This document shows positions 8,404 through 18,042 of a stretch of DNA of 64,000 bases, in pieces. The notes under the pieces are model-generated. The model had not been told where the DNA came from and did not search any database. It saw nothing but the letters and a program-made list of their open reading frames with translations. Positions within the stretch are counted from its first letter, which is position 1. Each line of letters begins with the position of its first letter. Source of the stretch: Burkholderiales bacterium (GTDB lineage Bacteria > Pseudomonadota > Gammaproteobacteria > Burkholderiales > Burkholderiaceae_C); contig JACRAY010000007.1 in the NCBI GenBank assembly GCA_016213325.1, positions 124,001-188,000 on the forward strand, in the 5' to 3' direction. The position numbers and the translations under genes are program-made.

Positions 8404-8417
8404 TTGATTCGCATCAA
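8404..8417. promoter_or_regulatory. FNR/CRP-family binding site, perfect TTGAT-N4-ATCAA
   Basis: The sequence TTGATTCGCATCAA matches the FNR consensus at all ten conserved positions. It lies in the 149-base region between divergent korA and had. A weak -10 hexamer GAAAAT (8439-8444) follows the box by 21 bases, the spacing expected for class II activation of the had-oah-dch-bcr operon. The same box may serve korA in the other direction. Anaerobic induction of these oxygen-labile enzymes is the expected purpose. Confidence 0.75.
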
Positions 8418-8495
8418 GGTTCTTTTCGGTGGCATGCAGAAAATGCGCTAAACCTGCATCGCAGTACCAATTTAACCCCGCGAAGGAGCTGAACC

Positions 8496-9563
8496 ATGGG
8501 CATACGCGCCTACCGATGGCTGATGACGGCACCCAGGCAACCCATGGTTCGCCAGGAATTCGAGGCCACCGCCGGCCCCGGCGAAGTGGTGGTGGCGGTG
8601 GCCGGCTGCGGCGTGTGCCACACCGACCTGGGCTATTACTACGACGGCGTGCGCACCAACCAGCCGCTGCCGCTGGCGCTGGGCCACGAAGTCAGCGGCT
8701 ACGTGGTGGAAGCAGGCGACGGCGCCGCGCAATGGCTCGGCAAGCCGGTGATCGTGCCGGCGGTGCTGCCCTGCGGCGAATGCGACCTGTGCAAGCGCGG
8801 GCTCGAGACGATCTGCCGCGCCCAGAAGATGCCCGGCAACGACATCCAGGGCGGTTTCGCCTCGCACATGGTGGTGCCGGGCCGCGGCCTGTGCGAAGTG
8901 GACATGAAGCGGCTGGAAGCAGCGGGCCTCACGCTGTCGCAGGTGTCCATCGTGGCCGACGCGCTGACCACGCCCTACCAGGCGGTGCGCAAGGCTGGCG
9001 TCACGCCGGGGTCGCTGGCCGTGGTGGTGGGTGCCGGCGGCGTCGGCGGCTATTGCGTGCAGGTGGCAGCGGCCTTCGGCGCCACGGTGGTCGCGATCGA
9101 CGTCGACGACCGCAAGCTCGATGCCATCAAGGAACACGGCGCCTCGCTGGTCCTCAACGGCCGCGGAATGGACGCGAAGGCGCTCAAGGGAGCCATTTCG
9201 GCATTCGCACGCGAGAAAGGGCTGCGCAGCACCGAGTGGTTCATCTTCGAGTGCTCGGGCACCGCTGCCGGCCAGCTCACGGCCTACAGCCTGCTGGTGC
9301 ATGGCGCCACGTTGTCGGTGGTGGGCTTCACCATGGACAAGGTCGAAGTGCGACTGTCCAACCTGATGGCCTTCGACGCCCGCGCCATCGGCAACTGGGG
9401 CTGCCCGCCTTCGGCCTACCCCGCCGCGCTGGACCTCGTGCTCGACGGCAAGGTGCAGATCGCGCCCTTCGTCACCCCGCGCCCGCTCGACGACATCAAC
9501 CGGATCTTCGAGGCAGTGCATGCCCACGAAATCCGCCAACGCGTGGTGCTCGAGCCGCGCTAA
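8496..9563 (+). CDS. had: 6-hydroxycyclohex-1-ene-1-carbonyl-CoA dehydrogenase
   Basis: This 355-residue zinc-dependent medium-chain dehydrogenase oxidises 6-hydroxycyclohex-1-ene-1-carbonyl-CoA with NAD to the 6-oxo compound in the Thauera-type benzoyl-CoA pathway. It has the catalytic zinc region [10 protein letters not shown] and GHE, a structural-zinc quartet [15 protein letters not shown] and an NAD-binding [12 protein letters not shown] motif near residue 174. The order had-oah-dch with bcrCBAD downstream makes the assignment specific. The ATG at 8496 is preceded by a GAAGGAGCTG ribosome site. It is the first gene of the rightward operon and so the most direct target of the FNR-like site upstream. 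Confidence 0.95.
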   Translation: MGIRAYRWLMTAPRQPMVRQEFEATAGPGEVVVAVAGCGVCHTDLGYYYDGVRTNQPLPLALGHEVSGYVVEAGDGAAQWLGKPVIVPAVLPCGECDLCKRGLETICRAQKMPGNDIQGGFASHMVVPGRGLCEVDMKRLEAAGLTLSQVSIVADALTTPYQAVRKAGVTPGSLAVVVGAGGVGGYCVQVAAAFGATVVAIDVDDRKLDAIKEHGASLVLNGRGMDAKALKGAISAFAREKGLRSTEWFIFECSGTAAGQLTAYSLLVHGATLSVVGFTMDKVEVRLSNLMAFDARAIGNWGCPPSAYPAALDLVLDGKVQIAPFVTPRPLDDINRIFEAVHAHEIRQRVVLEPR

Positions 9564-9588
9564 CCCACAAAACACCCGAGGAGACCCC

Positions 9589-10707
9589 ATGGACGCATCC
9601 GATATCCGCCCCGCCTTCGAATTCAAGAACCACGACCTGGCGGCCGACTTCCACCGCCCCGGCGTCCTGTACGAGAAGAAGCCCGCGCGCAAGCCCGACG
9701 GCACCGTGGTGCCCGGCATCTACAACGCCTGGATCACGCTGGACAACCCGTCGCAGTACAACTCGTACACGACCGACATGGTCAAGGGCGTGATCCTCGC
9801 GATCCGCGCGGCCTCCAATTCGCGCGACATCAACTGCATCGTCTTCACCGGCTCGGGCGACAAGGCCTTCTGCACCGGCGGCAACACCAAGGAGTACGCC
9901 GAGTACTACGCCGGGCAGCCGCAAGAGTACCGCCAGTACATGCGCCTGTTCAACGACATGGTCACGGCGCTGCTGCTGGCCGACAAGCCGGTGATCTGCC
10001 GCGTCAACGGCATGCGCATCGGCGGCGGGCAGGAGATCGGCATGGCCTGCGACTTCTCCGTCGCGCAGGACATGGCGCGCTTCGGCCAGGCCGGCCCCAA
10101 GCACGGCTCGGCGCCCATCGGCGGCGCCACCGACTTCCTGCCGCTGATGGTGGGCGCGGAGCGCGCGATGGCGGCATGCGTGCTGTGCGAGCCGTTCTCG
10201 GCGCACAAGGCCTACCAGATGGGCATCCTGACCGACGTGGTACCGGCGCTGAAGGTGGACGGCAAGTTCGTCGCCAATCCGATGGTGGAGACGCAGCGCC
10301 AGTTCGACGAGTACGGCCGCATGGTCTACGGCGACTTCAAGAAGGGCGAGGCCGCCAGGGAGGCCAAGGCGTTGGTGGCGCGCGGCACGGTGGACCTGTC
10401 AATGCTGGATGAAGCGGTGGAGGCGCTGTGCGCCAAGATCCTGCTCACCTTCCCCGAGTGCACGCTGAAGACGGTAGAGGAACTGCGCAAGCCCAAGCTG
10501 GAAGCGTGGAACCGCAATAAGGAAGACGCGCGCGACTGGCTGGCGCTGAACATGATGACCGAAGCGCGCTCGGGCTTCACGGCCTTCAACGAGGGACCGA
10601 AGGACGACCGTGAAGTCGACTTCGTGCTCTTGCGCCAGAAGCTCGCGGCCGGGCAGAGCTGGGTGGGCAGCCTGCACGACGAGATCCAGCCCAAGGGCAA
10701 GAAGTGA
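9589..10707 (+). CDS. oah: 6-oxocyclohex-1-ene-1-carbonyl-CoA hydrolase
   Basis: This 372-residue crotonase-superfamily enzyme adds water and opens the ring of 6-oxocyclohex-1-ene-1-carbonyl-CoA to 3-hydroxypimelyl-CoA. The oxyanion-hole regions FCTGGNTKEY (near residue 92) and RVNGMRIGGGQEIGM (near residue 138) are clear. Its length, larger than ordinary enoyl-CoA hydratases, is typical of Oah. The start is the ATG 25 bases after had, with GAGGAGAC ahead of it; that site is complementary to the candidate small RNA at 59480. The stop overlaps the GTG start of dch. Confidence 0.95.
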   Translation: MDASDIRPAFEFKNHDLAADFHRPGVLYEKKPARKPDGTVVPGIYNAWITLDNPSQYNSYTTDMVKGVILAIRAASNSRDINCIVFTGSGDKAFCTGGNTKEYAEYYAGQPQEYRQYMRLFNDMVTALLLADKPVICRVNGMRIGGGQEIGMACDFSVAQDMARFGQAGPKHGSAPIGGATDFLPLMVGAERAMAACVLCEPFSAHKAYQMGILTDVVPALKVDGKFVANPMVETQRQFDEYGRMVYGDFKKGEAAREAKALVARGTVDLSMLDEAVEALCAKILLTFPECTLKTVEELRKPKLEAWNRNKEDARDWLALNMMTEARSGFTAFNEGPKDDREVDFVLLRQKLAAGQSWVGSLHDEIQPKGKK

Positions 10708-11471
10708 ACGCCCCCCTCAAGCACTGGCTGGACCGCGACGGCGCCCTGCTGCGCCTGCGCCTGGCCAGGCCCAAGGCCAACATCGTCGACGCCGAAATGA
10801 TCCGTGCGCTGCACGAGGCGCTGGGCCAGTACCGCCGCCACAACCTGCTGCGCGGCTTGCTGCTGGACGCCGAAGGGCCGCACTTCAGCTTCGGGGCCAG
10901 CGTGGAGGAACACCTGCCCGGCCAGTGCGCGAAGATGCTCGACGCGCTGCACTCGATGCTGCTGGAGCTGCTGGAGTTTCCGGTGCCGGTGCTGGTGGCG
11001 GTCAAGGGCCAGTGCCTCGGCGGCGGGCTCGAAGTGGCGCTGGCCGGCAGCCACATCTTCGCGTCGCCCGAGGCGCAGTTCGGCCAGCCTGAAATCAAGC
11101 TCGGCGTGTTCGCACCCGCTGCGTCCGTGCTGCTGCCCTACCGGGTGAAGCAGCCCGTGGCCGAAGACCTGCTGCTCTCCGGGCGCAGCATGGGCGCGCC
11201 CGAGGCGCTGGCCACCGGCCTGGTGCAAGTGCTGGCCGACGACCCCGAAGCCGCCGCCCTCGACTGGTTCGACCAGCACCTGCACGGCAAGAGCGCCGCG
11301 GCTCTGGCCTGCGCGCTGGTGGCAGCACGCACCGGCATGCAGAAGCCCGTGCGCGAGCGCCTGCAGGAAGTCGAGCGGCTGTACCTCGACTGGCTGATGC
11401 GCACGCACGACGCCAACGAGGGACTCAACGCCTTCCTTGAGAAGCGCCAGCCCGCCTGGAACCACCAGTAG
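10704..11471 (+). CDS. dch: cyclohexa-1,5-diene-1-carbonyl-CoA hydratase
   Basis: This 255-residue crotonase-fold protein hydrates the dienoyl-CoA product of benzoyl-CoA reductase to 6-hydroxycyclohex-1-ene-1-carbonyl-CoA. It has the oxyanion-hole segments FSFGASVEEHLP (near residue 61) and VKGQCLGGGLEVAL (near residue 94). It starts with GTG in a GTGA overlap with the oah stop, so it is probably translationally coupled. Together with had and oah it completes the modified beta-oxidation sequence from the dienoyl-CoA to 3-hydroxypimelyl-CoA. Seventeen bases separate it from bcrC. Confidence 0.95.
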   Translation: MNAPLKHWLDRDGALLRLRLARPKANIVDAEMIRALHEALGQYRRHNLLRGLLLDAEGPHFSFGASVEEHLPGQCAKMLDALHSMLLELLEFPVPVLVAVKGQCLGGGLEVALAGSHIFASPEAQFGQPEIKLGVFAPAASVLLPYRVKQPVAEDLLLSGRSMGAPEALATGLVQVLADDPEAAALDWFDQHLHGKSAAALACALVAARTGMQKPVRERLQEVERLYLDWLMRTHDANEGLNAFLEKRQPAWNHQ

Positions 11472-11487
11472 AACGAGGAGCCACCCC

Positions 11488-12654
11488 ATGTCCGTCCAAC
11501 CCATCGTCGAGCGTTGCCAGCAACTCTTCGACGACCTCGACCTCACCGCGGTGAAGGCCTGGAAAGCCGCCGTGCCGGGCCGCAAGGCCATCGGCTACCT
11601 GCCGATCTATGTGCCGCGCGAGCTGGTTCATGCAGCCGGCATGCTGCCCGTGGGCATCCTCGGTGGTGGCGACAACCTCGAAGTGATCCAGGGCGATGCG
11701 TACTACCAGAGCTACATCTGCCGCATCCCGCGCTCGACGCTGGAGCTGGGCCTGACGGGACGGCTCGACTGCCTGGACGGCATGCTGTTTCCCTCCATCT
11801 GCGACGTGATCCGCAACCTGTCGGGCATGTGGCAGATCATGTTCAAGGACAAGTACGTCAAGTACCTCGACGTGCCGCAGAACTACGTGGACTCGATCGG
11901 CGGCAACTTCTACATCCAGGAGATGCAGGCGCTGCGCGAAGACCTGGGCAAGCTGCGCGGCTCGCCCATCACCGACGCCGAGCTCAACGCCTCCATCGCG
12001 GTCTACAACGACAACCGCGCCGCGGTGCGCGACCTGTATGCCTACCGCGCCGCCCAGCCGTGGCAGGCGCCGACCTCCGAGATCTACCTGCTGCTGCGCG
12101 CCGGCATGGTGCTGCCGCCGGAAGAACACACGGCGCTGGTGCGCGAGTACCTCGCCGCGGCCGACACGGTGCAGCGCACGAAGCGCGACAACGCGCGCGT
12201 GGTGCTGACCGGCTCGTTCTGCGAGCAACCGCCGCTGGCGCTGATCAAGTCGATCGAGATGTCGGGCTGCTACGTGGTCGACGACGACTTCATGCTGGTC
12301 ACGCGCTGGCTGCTGGACGACGTGCCGGCCGACGCCGACCCGCTGGACGAGCTGTCCAAGGCGTTCCTGCACCGGTCGGCTTCCACCGCTGCCAAGTACG
12401 ACGCCACGCGGGCCGAGAAGGGTGTGTTCCTGCTGAAGCAGGTGAAGACGCGCGGCGCCGAGGGCGTGGTGTTCGCCGCCCCCTCGTTCTGCGACCCGGC
12501 GCTGCTGGAGCGGCCGATGCTGCAGGACATCCTGAAGGACCACAAGGTTCCCTACACCGCATTCAAGTACGCGGAGAACACGGGGCAGATGGCCCCGATC
12601 CGCGAGCAGGCCGGCACCTTCGCCGATTCCATCAAGCTGTGGAGTGATGCATGA
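11488..12654 (+). CDS. bcrC: benzoyl-CoA reductase subunit C
   Basis: This 388-residue protein is one of the two substrate-reducing subunits of class I ATP-dependent benzoyl-CoA reductase, in the HgdB/FldB family. Family features are the YVPRELVHAAGMLPVGI segment near residue 40 and cysteines in YYQSYICRIPRS and FPSICDVIR that can ligate an iron-sulfur cluster. It forms the BcrBC module that reduces the aromatic ring with two electrons received from BcrAD. The chosen ATG has a CGAGGAG ribosome site. The stop overlaps bcrB by ATGA. Confidence 0.96.
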   Translation: MSVQPIVERCQQLFDDLDLTAVKAWKAAVPGRKAIGYLPIYVPRELVHAAGMLPVGILGGGDNLEVIQGDAYYQSYICRIPRSTLELGLTGRLDCLDGMLFPSICDVIRNLSGMWQIMFKDKYVKYLDVPQNYVDSIGGNFYIQEMQALREDLGKLRGSPITDAELNASIAVYNDNRAAVRDLYAYRAAQPWQAPTSEIYLLLRAGMVLPPEEHTALVREYLAAADTVQRTKRDNARVVLTGSFCEQPPLALIKSIEMSGCYVVDDDFMLVTRWLLDDVPADADPLDELSKAFLHRSASTAAKYDATRAEKGVFLLKQVKTRGAEGVVFAAPSFCDPALLERPMLQDILKDHKVPYTAFKYAENTGQMAPIREQAGTFADSIKLWSDA

Positions 12655-14012
12655 ACGATGTTATCCAGATGCCGGCCAGCAAGAAGGCCAAACCCGTAGC
12701 GGTGAAGGACGACGCGATGAACCTCCAGAAGGAGCTCATCAACCGCAACTACATGGAGCTCGCCACGGCGCGCGAGAACAACCGCAAGGTGTCGGCCACG
12801 TTCGTGCCGGGCAACTTGAACGAGTTGCTGATGTGCTTCGACTTCGCGCGCAGCCTGCCCGAGACCAACGCGCTGCAGAACGGCATGCGCAAGAAGTCGG
12901 GCAAGATGATCATGGACGCCGAGCGCGACGGTCACAGCGAGGACGTCTGCACCTACGTGAAGGCCGACCTCGGCATGATGATGGGCGGCGAGATCGGCCC
13001 CACCGGCGCGGTGCTGCCGCGCCCCGACGTGCTGCTGCTGTCGTACACCGGCTGCTTCACCTTCATGAAGTGGTTCGAGCTGATCCGCCACAAGTACGAC
13101 ATCCCCACGCTGATGCTGCACGTGCCCTACCAGGGCGAGGGCCACATCAACAGGAACATGCGCGACTACGTGGTCAAGCAGCTGAAGGAGACCATCATCC
13201 CGGGGCTGGAGAAGATCTCGGGCGTCAAGTTCGACATCGACCGGCTGCGCCAGTACATGAAGGAGTCGGTGAAGGCCGAGGAGGACCTGGTGAAGGTGCT
13301 GCATTCGGCCAAGCACCGGCCCTCGCCCATCGACGGCTACTTCGGCGCCGTGTACTACATCGGCCCGATCTTCACCGCCTTCCGCGGCACGCCCGAAGCC
13401 ACCGAGTACTACCGCGTGCTGCGCGCCGAGATCGAGCAGCGCATACGCGACGGCAAGGGCCCGGTCACGCCCGAGGGCGACATGGGCGAGGAGAAGTACC
13501 GCCTGATCGTGGAAGGCCCGCCCAACTGGACGTCGTTCCGCGACTTCTGGAAGATGTTCTCCGACGAAGGCGCAGTGGTGGTGTCGTCCACCTACGCCAA
13601 GGTCGGCGGCCTGTACGACTTCGGCTTCCGCCACGACCCCGACCATCCGCTGGAGTCGCTGGCCGAGTACTGCCTGGGCTGCTACACCAACCTGAACCTG
13701 CCCTCGCGCATCGACATGATCTGCCGCTACATCGAGGAGTACGAGGCCGACGGCCTGCTGATCAACTCGGTGAAAAGCTGCAACAGCTTCTCGGCCGGGC
13801 AGCTGCTGATCCTGCGCGAGGTGGAGCGGCGCACCGGCAAGCCGGCGGCGTTCATCGAGACCGACCTGGTGGACCCGCGCTACTTCTCCGCCGCCAACGT
13901 GAAGAACCGGCTGGAAAGCTACTTCCAGATGGTCAAGCAGAAGCGCATCACCGGCATCGGCGCGGATGCCAAGCCGGTGTTCCAGATCCACCCTGCCGCT
14001 GCGGAGGCCTGA
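12651..14012 (+). CDS. bcrB: benzoyl-CoA reductase subunit B
   Basis: This 453-residue protein is the second substrate-binding subunit of class I benzoyl-CoA reductase and is also HgdB/FldB-like. Conserved segments are [46 protein letters not shown] and [15 protein letters not shown]; the cysteines in these are candidates for cluster ligation. Its start overlaps bcrC. Only four bases separate its stop from bcrA, so the CBAD genes are in the Thauera order. The N-terminal about 20 residues are Lys-rich and less typical; a later Met at residue 23 is an alternative start. Confidence 0.96.
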   Translation: MNDVIQMPASKKAKPVAVKDDAMNLQKELINRNYMELATARENNRKVSATFVPGNLNELLMCFDFARSLPETNALQNGMRKKSGKMIMDAERDGHSEDVCTYVKADLGMMMGGEIGPTGAVLPRPDVLLLSYTGCFTFMKWFELIRHKYDIPTLMLHVPYQGEGHINRNMRDYVVKQLKETIIPGLEKISGVKFDIDRLRQYMKESVKAEEDLVKVLHSAKHRPSPIDGYFGAVYYIGPIFTAFRGTPEATEYYRVLRAEIEQRIRDGKGPVTPEGDMGEEKYRLIVEGPPNWTSFRDFWKMFSDEGAVVVSSTYAKVGGLYDFGFRHDPDHPLESLAEYCLGCYTNLNLPSRIDMICRYIEEYEADGLLINSVKSCNSFSAGQLLILREVERRTGKPAAFIETDLVDPRYFSAANVKNRLESYFQMVKQKRITGIGADAKPVFQIHPAAAEA

Positions 14013-14016
14013 CACC

Positions 14017-15375
14017 ATGCGCTGCTTCATCGGCATCGACCTGGGCTCCACCACCACCAAGGCGGTGGTGATGGACGAGAACCAGAACCTCATCGGCCGC
14101 GGCATCACCAACTCGCGGTCCAACTACGACACGGCAGCCGCGGTCGCCAAGCAGGAAGCGCTGCTGAACGGCCGCTTCTACCTGTTCCGCCAGGCGCTCA
14201 CGCGCTCGGGCGCGCTGGGCGGCGGGCTCGACACCTTCATGGAGCAGCTGGAGCGCGACTTCCGCGCCGAGCAGTACATGGAGCAGCTGCTGGACCTGCA
14301 GGACACCTGCGTGCGCAACCTCGCCACGGCGCGCTTCGGCGCGGCGACCGATGCGGTGGGCGAAGCGCTGGCCGAGGTGTTCCGCCGCCTGCTGGTGGAG
14401 GCGCCCTCGCTGTTCGCGCCCGGCGCGCGCCGCAAGAGCGACTTCTTCCGCGACATCGCCGGCAGCCAGTACCTGGCCATCGGCGAGACGGTGGCCAAGG
14501 AGGCCAACACGCGCTACGACTTCCTGCTGAACGTGTTCGACCGCTCGATCATCGAAGTGGAAAACCGCGTGTACGGCGACCAGATGCGCCACCACCTGCT
14601 GGCCGCGCTGGAGAAGACGTTTGCCGCGCTGCCCGACAGCGTGGCACGGCGCGAGGGCGTGGAGGCGCCGATCAAAGGCGTGCTGGATACCGAGATGGTC
14701 GAGACCTACGTGGTCGGCACCGGCTACGGGCGCGCGCGCCTGCCGTTCTCGAAGGAGCACGTGCGCTCCGAGATCCTGTGCCACGGCCTCGGCGCCCACG
14801 TCATGTACCCGGGCACGGCAACGGTGCTGGACATCGGCGGCCAGGACACCAAGGCGATCCAGGTCGACCCCAACGGCATCGTCGAAAGCTTCCAGATGAA
14901 CGACCGCTGCGCCGCCGGGTGCGGACGCTACCTGGGCTACATCGCCGACGAGATGAACATGGGCCTGCACGAGCTGGGGCCGATGGCGATGCAGTCGACC
15001 AAGTCGATCCGCATCAACTCCACCTGCACGGTGTTCGCCGGCGCCGAACTGCGCGACCGCCTGAGCCTGGGCGACAAGCGCGAGGACATCATGGCCGGCC
15101 TGCACCGCGCCATCATCCTGCGCGCCATGTCGATCCTGGCGCGCTCGGGCGGCGTGCGCGACCAGTTCACCTTTACCGGGGGCGTGGCCAAGAACGAGGC
15201 GGCCGTGAAGTCGCTGAAGGAGCTGGTGTTGGAGAACTACGGGGCGGTGCAGCTCAACATCGACCCGGACTCGATCTTCACCGGCGCGCTGGGCGCCGCG
15301 ACTTTCGCATGGCGCGCGGTGCAAGAAGACGGCAAGACCGCGGAACACCGCGTGAAGGAAAAGGTGGCAGCATGA
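14017..15375 (+). CDS. bcrA: benzoyl-CoA reductase subunit A (ATPase/electron activator)
   Basis: This 452-residue protein is an ASKHA-fold ATPase related to 2-hydroxyglutaryl-CoA dehydratase activators. It opens with [15 protein letters not shown] and has a second nucleotide motif [14 protein letters not shown] near residue 270. The cysteines in [10 protein letters not shown] and [10 protein letters not shown] would share a [4Fe-4S] cluster with BcrD. ATP hydrolysis here drives electron transfer from ferredoxin to BcrBC. An insert of about 130 residues (about 50-180), absent from BcrD, is typical of BcrA. The stop overlaps the bcrD start by ATGA. Confidence 0.96.
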   Translation: MRCFIGIDLGSTTTKAVVMDENQNLIGRGITNSRSNYDTAAAVAKQEALLNGRFYLFRQALTRSGALGGGLDTFMEQLERDFRAEQYMEQLLDLQDTCVRNLATARFGAATDAVGEALAEVFRRLLVEAPSLFAPGARRKSDFFRDIAGSQYLAIGETVAKEANTRYDFLLNVFDRSIIEVENRVYGDQMRHHLLAALEKTFAALPDSVARREGVEAPIKGVLDTEMVETYVVGTGYGRARLPFSKEHVRSEILCHGLGAHVMYPGTATVLDIGGQDTKAIQVDPNGIVESFQMNDRCAAGCGRYLGYIADEMNMGLHELGPMAMQSTKSIRINSTCTVFAGAELRDRLSLGDKREDIMAGLHRAIILRAMSILARSGGVRDQFTFTGGVAKNEAAVKSLKELVLENYGAVQLNIDPDSIFTGALGAATFAWRAVQEDGKTAEHRVKEKVAA

Positions 15376-16211
15376 TTACGACGATCGGCATCGACATCGG
15401 CTCCGGCGCGGTCAAGAGCGTCCTGTTCCGCACGGACGGCCAGGGCACCCACTGGCTGGCCAAGCGCTGCGAGCGCATCAGGCGGCGCGACCCAATGACC
15501 CTGGCGCGCGAGGGCCTCGACGGCGTGCTCGCCGAAGCGGGCCTGGCGGGCAACGACATCGAGTACATCGCGACCACGGGCGAAGGCGAGAACGTCACCT
15601 TCGCCACCGGCCACTTCTATTCGATGACCACGCATGCGCGCGGCGGCGTGTACCTGCAACCGGGCGTGAACGCGGTGGTGGACGTCGGCGCGCTCAACGG
15701 CCGCGCCATCTACGTGGACGAGCGCGGCAAGGTGCTGTCGTACAAGATGACCAGCCAGTGCGCTTCGGGCTCGGGGCAGTTCCTGGAGAACATCGCCCGC
15801 TACCTCGGCGTGGCCATCGAGGAGATCGGCCCGCTGTCGAAGAGCTCGCAGGACCCCGAGAAGGTCAGCTCGATCTGCGCGGTGCTGGCCGAGACCGACG
15901 TGATCAACATGGTGAGCCGCGGCATCGCCACGCCCGATATCCTGAAGGGCATCCACCTGTCGATGGCTTCGCGCATCGTCAAGCTGCTGAAGGTGACGGG
16001 CATCAAGAGCGGCAGCGCCCTCCTGACCGGCGGCCTGGCCCTGGACGTGGGGCTGCTGGCCGCCGTGCAGGAAGAGATGGCCAACGAGAAGGTCAACGTC
16101 ACCGCGCTCAACCACCCGGATTCGATCTATGCCGGCGCCATCGGCGCCGCGCTGTGGGGTGCCTACCGGCACGAAAAATTGCAGGACCTGCAGGCCCGCG
16201 CGGCCGCCTGA
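15372..16211 (+). CDS. bcrD: benzoyl-CoA reductase subunit D (ATPase/electron activator)
   Basis: This 279-residue protein is the compact ASKHA partner of BcrA. It starts with [14 protein letters not shown] and has a [15 protein letters not shown] motif; the glycines of the phosphate loop and the cysteines in [10 protein letters not shown] and SSICAVLAE are conserved, the last two as bridging cluster ligands. BcrA and BcrD form the ATP-driven electron gate of the reductase. The ATG at 15372 lies in an ATGA overlap with bcrA. The ferredoxin gene follows after 19 bases. Confidence 0.96.
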   Translation: MITTIGIDIGSGAVKSVLFRTDGQGTHWLAKRCERIRRRDPMTLAREGLDGVLAEAGLAGNDIEYIATTGEGENVTFATGHFYSMTTHARGGVYLQPGVNAVVDVGALNGRAIYVDERGKVLSYKMTSQCASGSGQFLENIARYLGVAIEEIGPLSKSSQDPEKVSSICAVLAETDVINMVSRGIATPDILKGIHLSMASRIVKLLKVTGIKSGSALLTGGLALDVGLLAAVQEEMANEKVNVTALNHPDSIYAGAIGAALWGAYRHEKLQDLQARAAA

Positions 16212-16230
16212 CATCGAGGAGACCTTCTTC

Positions 16231-16476
16231 ATGGCATTGCTCATCAACGACAACTGCACCGCCTGCGACGCCTGCAAGCCGGTATGCCCCAACGAGGCGA
16301 TCAGCGTGGGCGACATCATCTACGTGATCGATCCCCTGCGTTGCACGGAGTGCGTGGGCGCCGAGGACGAGCCGCAGTGCAAGCTGGTGTGCCCGGCCGA
16401 CTGCATCGTGCAGCATCCGGACTTCGTGGAGACGCCGGAGGAACTGGTGGCGAAGTACGAGTCGCTGCACTCGTAG
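16231..16476 (+). CDS. 2[4Fe-4S] ferredoxin, electron donor to benzoyl-CoA reductase
   Basis: This 81-residue ferredoxin has two cluster motifs, CTACDACKPVCP at the N-terminus and CTECVGAEDEPQCKLVCP in the second half; the second has the extra residues between ligands seen in Chromatium/Thauera-type ferredoxins, which tune one cluster to a very low potential. In Thauera such a ferredoxin carries electrons from KorAB to BcrAD. The start is supported by a CGAGGAGACC site 8 bases upstream, which matches the candidate small RNA seed. Three bases after its stop comes the amidotransferase gene. Confidence 0.95.
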   Translation: MALLINDNCTACDACKPVCPNEAISVGDIIYVIDPLRCTECVGAEDEPQCKLVCPADCIVQHPDFVETPEELVAKYESLHS

Positions 16477-16479
16477 CGC

Positions 16480-17352
16480 ATGTGCGAGCTGTTCGCCATG
16501 TGCAGCCGCCTCCCGGCGACGGTACGCCTGTCGCTGGAGCCGTTCGCACGGCGTGGCGGCCTGGAGGGACCGCACAAGGATGGCTGGGGGCTGGCGCACT
16601 ACGTCGATGCCGATGTGAACCTCCTGAAGGAGCCTAATCCCGCTGCCGACAGTGCGTGCGTGCGTTTTCTCCAGGATCACCCGTTCCGCTCGGCCATGGT
16701 GCTCAGCCACATCCGGCGTGCGACCCAGGGCGACGTGGCGCTGAGGAACTGCCAGCCGTTCGTGCGCGAACTGGGAGGCCGCATGCACGTGTTCGCGCAC
16801 AACGGCCACCTCGAGGCGGCCGGGCTGCAACAGGTGTTCGGCCTGCGCACCTTCGCGCCCGTCGGGGACACGGACTCCGAGCATGCGTTCTGCGGCCTGC
16901 TGGAGTCGATGCGCACCATCTGGCGGGCGGGCTCCGTGCCCGCACTGGCCGACCGCACCACCCTGGTCGGCCACTTCGCCGCCATGCTGCGGCGGCTCGG
17001 ACCGGCCAACTTCATCTACTCCGACGGTGACGCGCTGTTCGTCCACGGCGACCGCCGCACCCATCCCGACGGCATCCGGCCGCCGGGCCTGCACGTGCTG
17101 CGGCGCAGGTGCCCGGTGGCGGGCGAGCACAGCGCGGGAGCCGGCCTGGTGATCGACTCCGCCGCCGACCAGGAAGTCGTCTTCGTCGCCAGCGTTCCCC
17201 TGGACGACCATCCGGGCTGGCGTGCGCTGGCCGAGGGCGAACTGCTGGTCGCGCGCAGCGGGGATTGGGCGCCAGTCACGCAACAGCGGGGTTTGGGTGC
17301 GGGACCGGGCCGTGAAGCCCGGTCGCCCGTTCACGCGGCGGTGCCGCCCTGA
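16480..17352 (+). CDS. class II glutamine amidotransferase (YafJ-type)
   Basis: This 290-residue protein is an N-terminal-nucleophile amidotransferase of the YafJ/EgtC kind. Cys2 of MCELFAM would be the nucleophile after Met removal; the HIRRATQG, FAHNGHLE and DTDSEHAF segments are the glutamine-binding and catalytic landmarks. The partner reaction is unknown. It directly follows the ferredoxin gene (3-base gap) with no terminator visible, so it may be transcribed with the bcr operon, though it is not a known pathway component. Its 3' end overlaps the convergent ABC ATPase gene by 22 bases, so the last Ala/Pro-rich residues may be poorly conserved. Confidence 0.85.
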   Translation: MCELFAMCSRLPATVRLSLEPFARRGGLEGPHKDGWGLAHYVDADVNLLKEPNPAADSACVRFLQDHPFRSAMVLSHIRRATQGDVALRNCQPFVRELGGRMHVFAHNGHLEAAGLQQVFGLRTFAPVGDTDSEHAFCGLLESMRTIWRAGSVPALADRTTLVGHFAAMLRRLGPANFIYSDGDALFVHGDRRTHPDGIRPPGLHVLRRRCPVAGEHSAGAGLVIDSAADQEVVFVASVPLDDHPGWRALAEGELLVARSGDWAPVTQQRGLGAGPGREARSPVHAAVPP

Positions 17353-18041
17353 GCGCTGCGCTCCACCTGCGCCAGGCGGCCGTCGTCCAGGTGGTAGACC
17401 GTGTCGAAGTCCTGGATCATCCGCTGGTCGTGGGTCACGGCGATGACCGCCGAGCGCCGCTCGCGTGCGATGCTGCGCAGCATCGCCATGACCTTCATCC
17501 CGCGCGCGGTGTCCAGGGCGGCCGTCGGTTCGTCGGCGAGGATCAGCACCGGATCGTTGGACAACGCCCGGCCGATGGCCACGCGCTGCTGTTCGCCGCC
17601 CGACATCACGGCGGGCAAGGCGGTGGCCCGATGGCCGATCTCGAGGTCATCGAGCAGCTCCTGCGCCCGGCGCGTGGCGTCGCGCCGCCCGGCCCCATTG
17701 AGCTGCGGCACCAGCATCACGTTCTCGCGCGCGTTCAGGAAGGGGATGAGGTTGTGCTGCTGGAAGATGAAGCCGACCCTGCGGCGGCGAAACCCGCGGA
17801 CATCCACGCCGGTCGGCCCGTTGTCATAGAGCAGTTCCCCGGCGATCGTGATCCGCCCGGTGGTGGGCGGCTGGATCAGGCTGATCGCCAGCAGCAGCGT
17901 GCTCTTGCCCGAGCCGCTGGGACCCAGCAGCGCAACCAGCTCGCCCGCCTCGACCGAGAGTGACGTGGGCTTGAGCGCCTGCACCGCGCTGTCCCCGCTG
18001 CCGAAGGTCTGGCTGACGTTGTCGATCTCGACGATGGCCAC
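17331..18041 (-). CDS. ABC transporter ATPase (LolD/DevA type)
   Basis: This 236-residue ATPase has Walker A GPSGSGKST, signature MSGGEQQRVAIGRAL and Walker B VLILADEP, and is closest in style to the LolD/MacB/DevA group that works with FtsX-type permeases. It is the last gene of a leftward three-gene exporter operon, two bases after the permease stop codon. Together with the permease and HlyD-like adaptor it should form a DevBCA-like export pump; the substrate (lipid, lipoprotein or small molecule) is not evident. Confidence 0.88.
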   Translation of the reverse strand: MAIVEIDNVSQTFGSGDSAVQALKPTSLSVEAGELVALLGPSGSGKSTLLLAISLIQPPTTGRITIAGELLYDNGPTGVDVRGFRRRRVGFIFQQHNLIPFLNARENVMLVPQLNGAGRRDATRRAQELLDDLEIGHRATALPAVMSGGEQQRVAIGRALSNDPVLILADEPTAALDTARGMKVMAMLRSIARERRSAVIAVTHDQRMIQDFDTVYHLDDGRLAQVERSAQGGTAA

Positions 18042-18042
18042 T

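Noticed and set aside
8361..8458. TGCA words at 8361, 8435 and 8455 as possible BzdR/BoxR operators
   Set aside because: Spacing does not match a regular operator and such four-base words are frequent; no bzdR-like gene is in the window.
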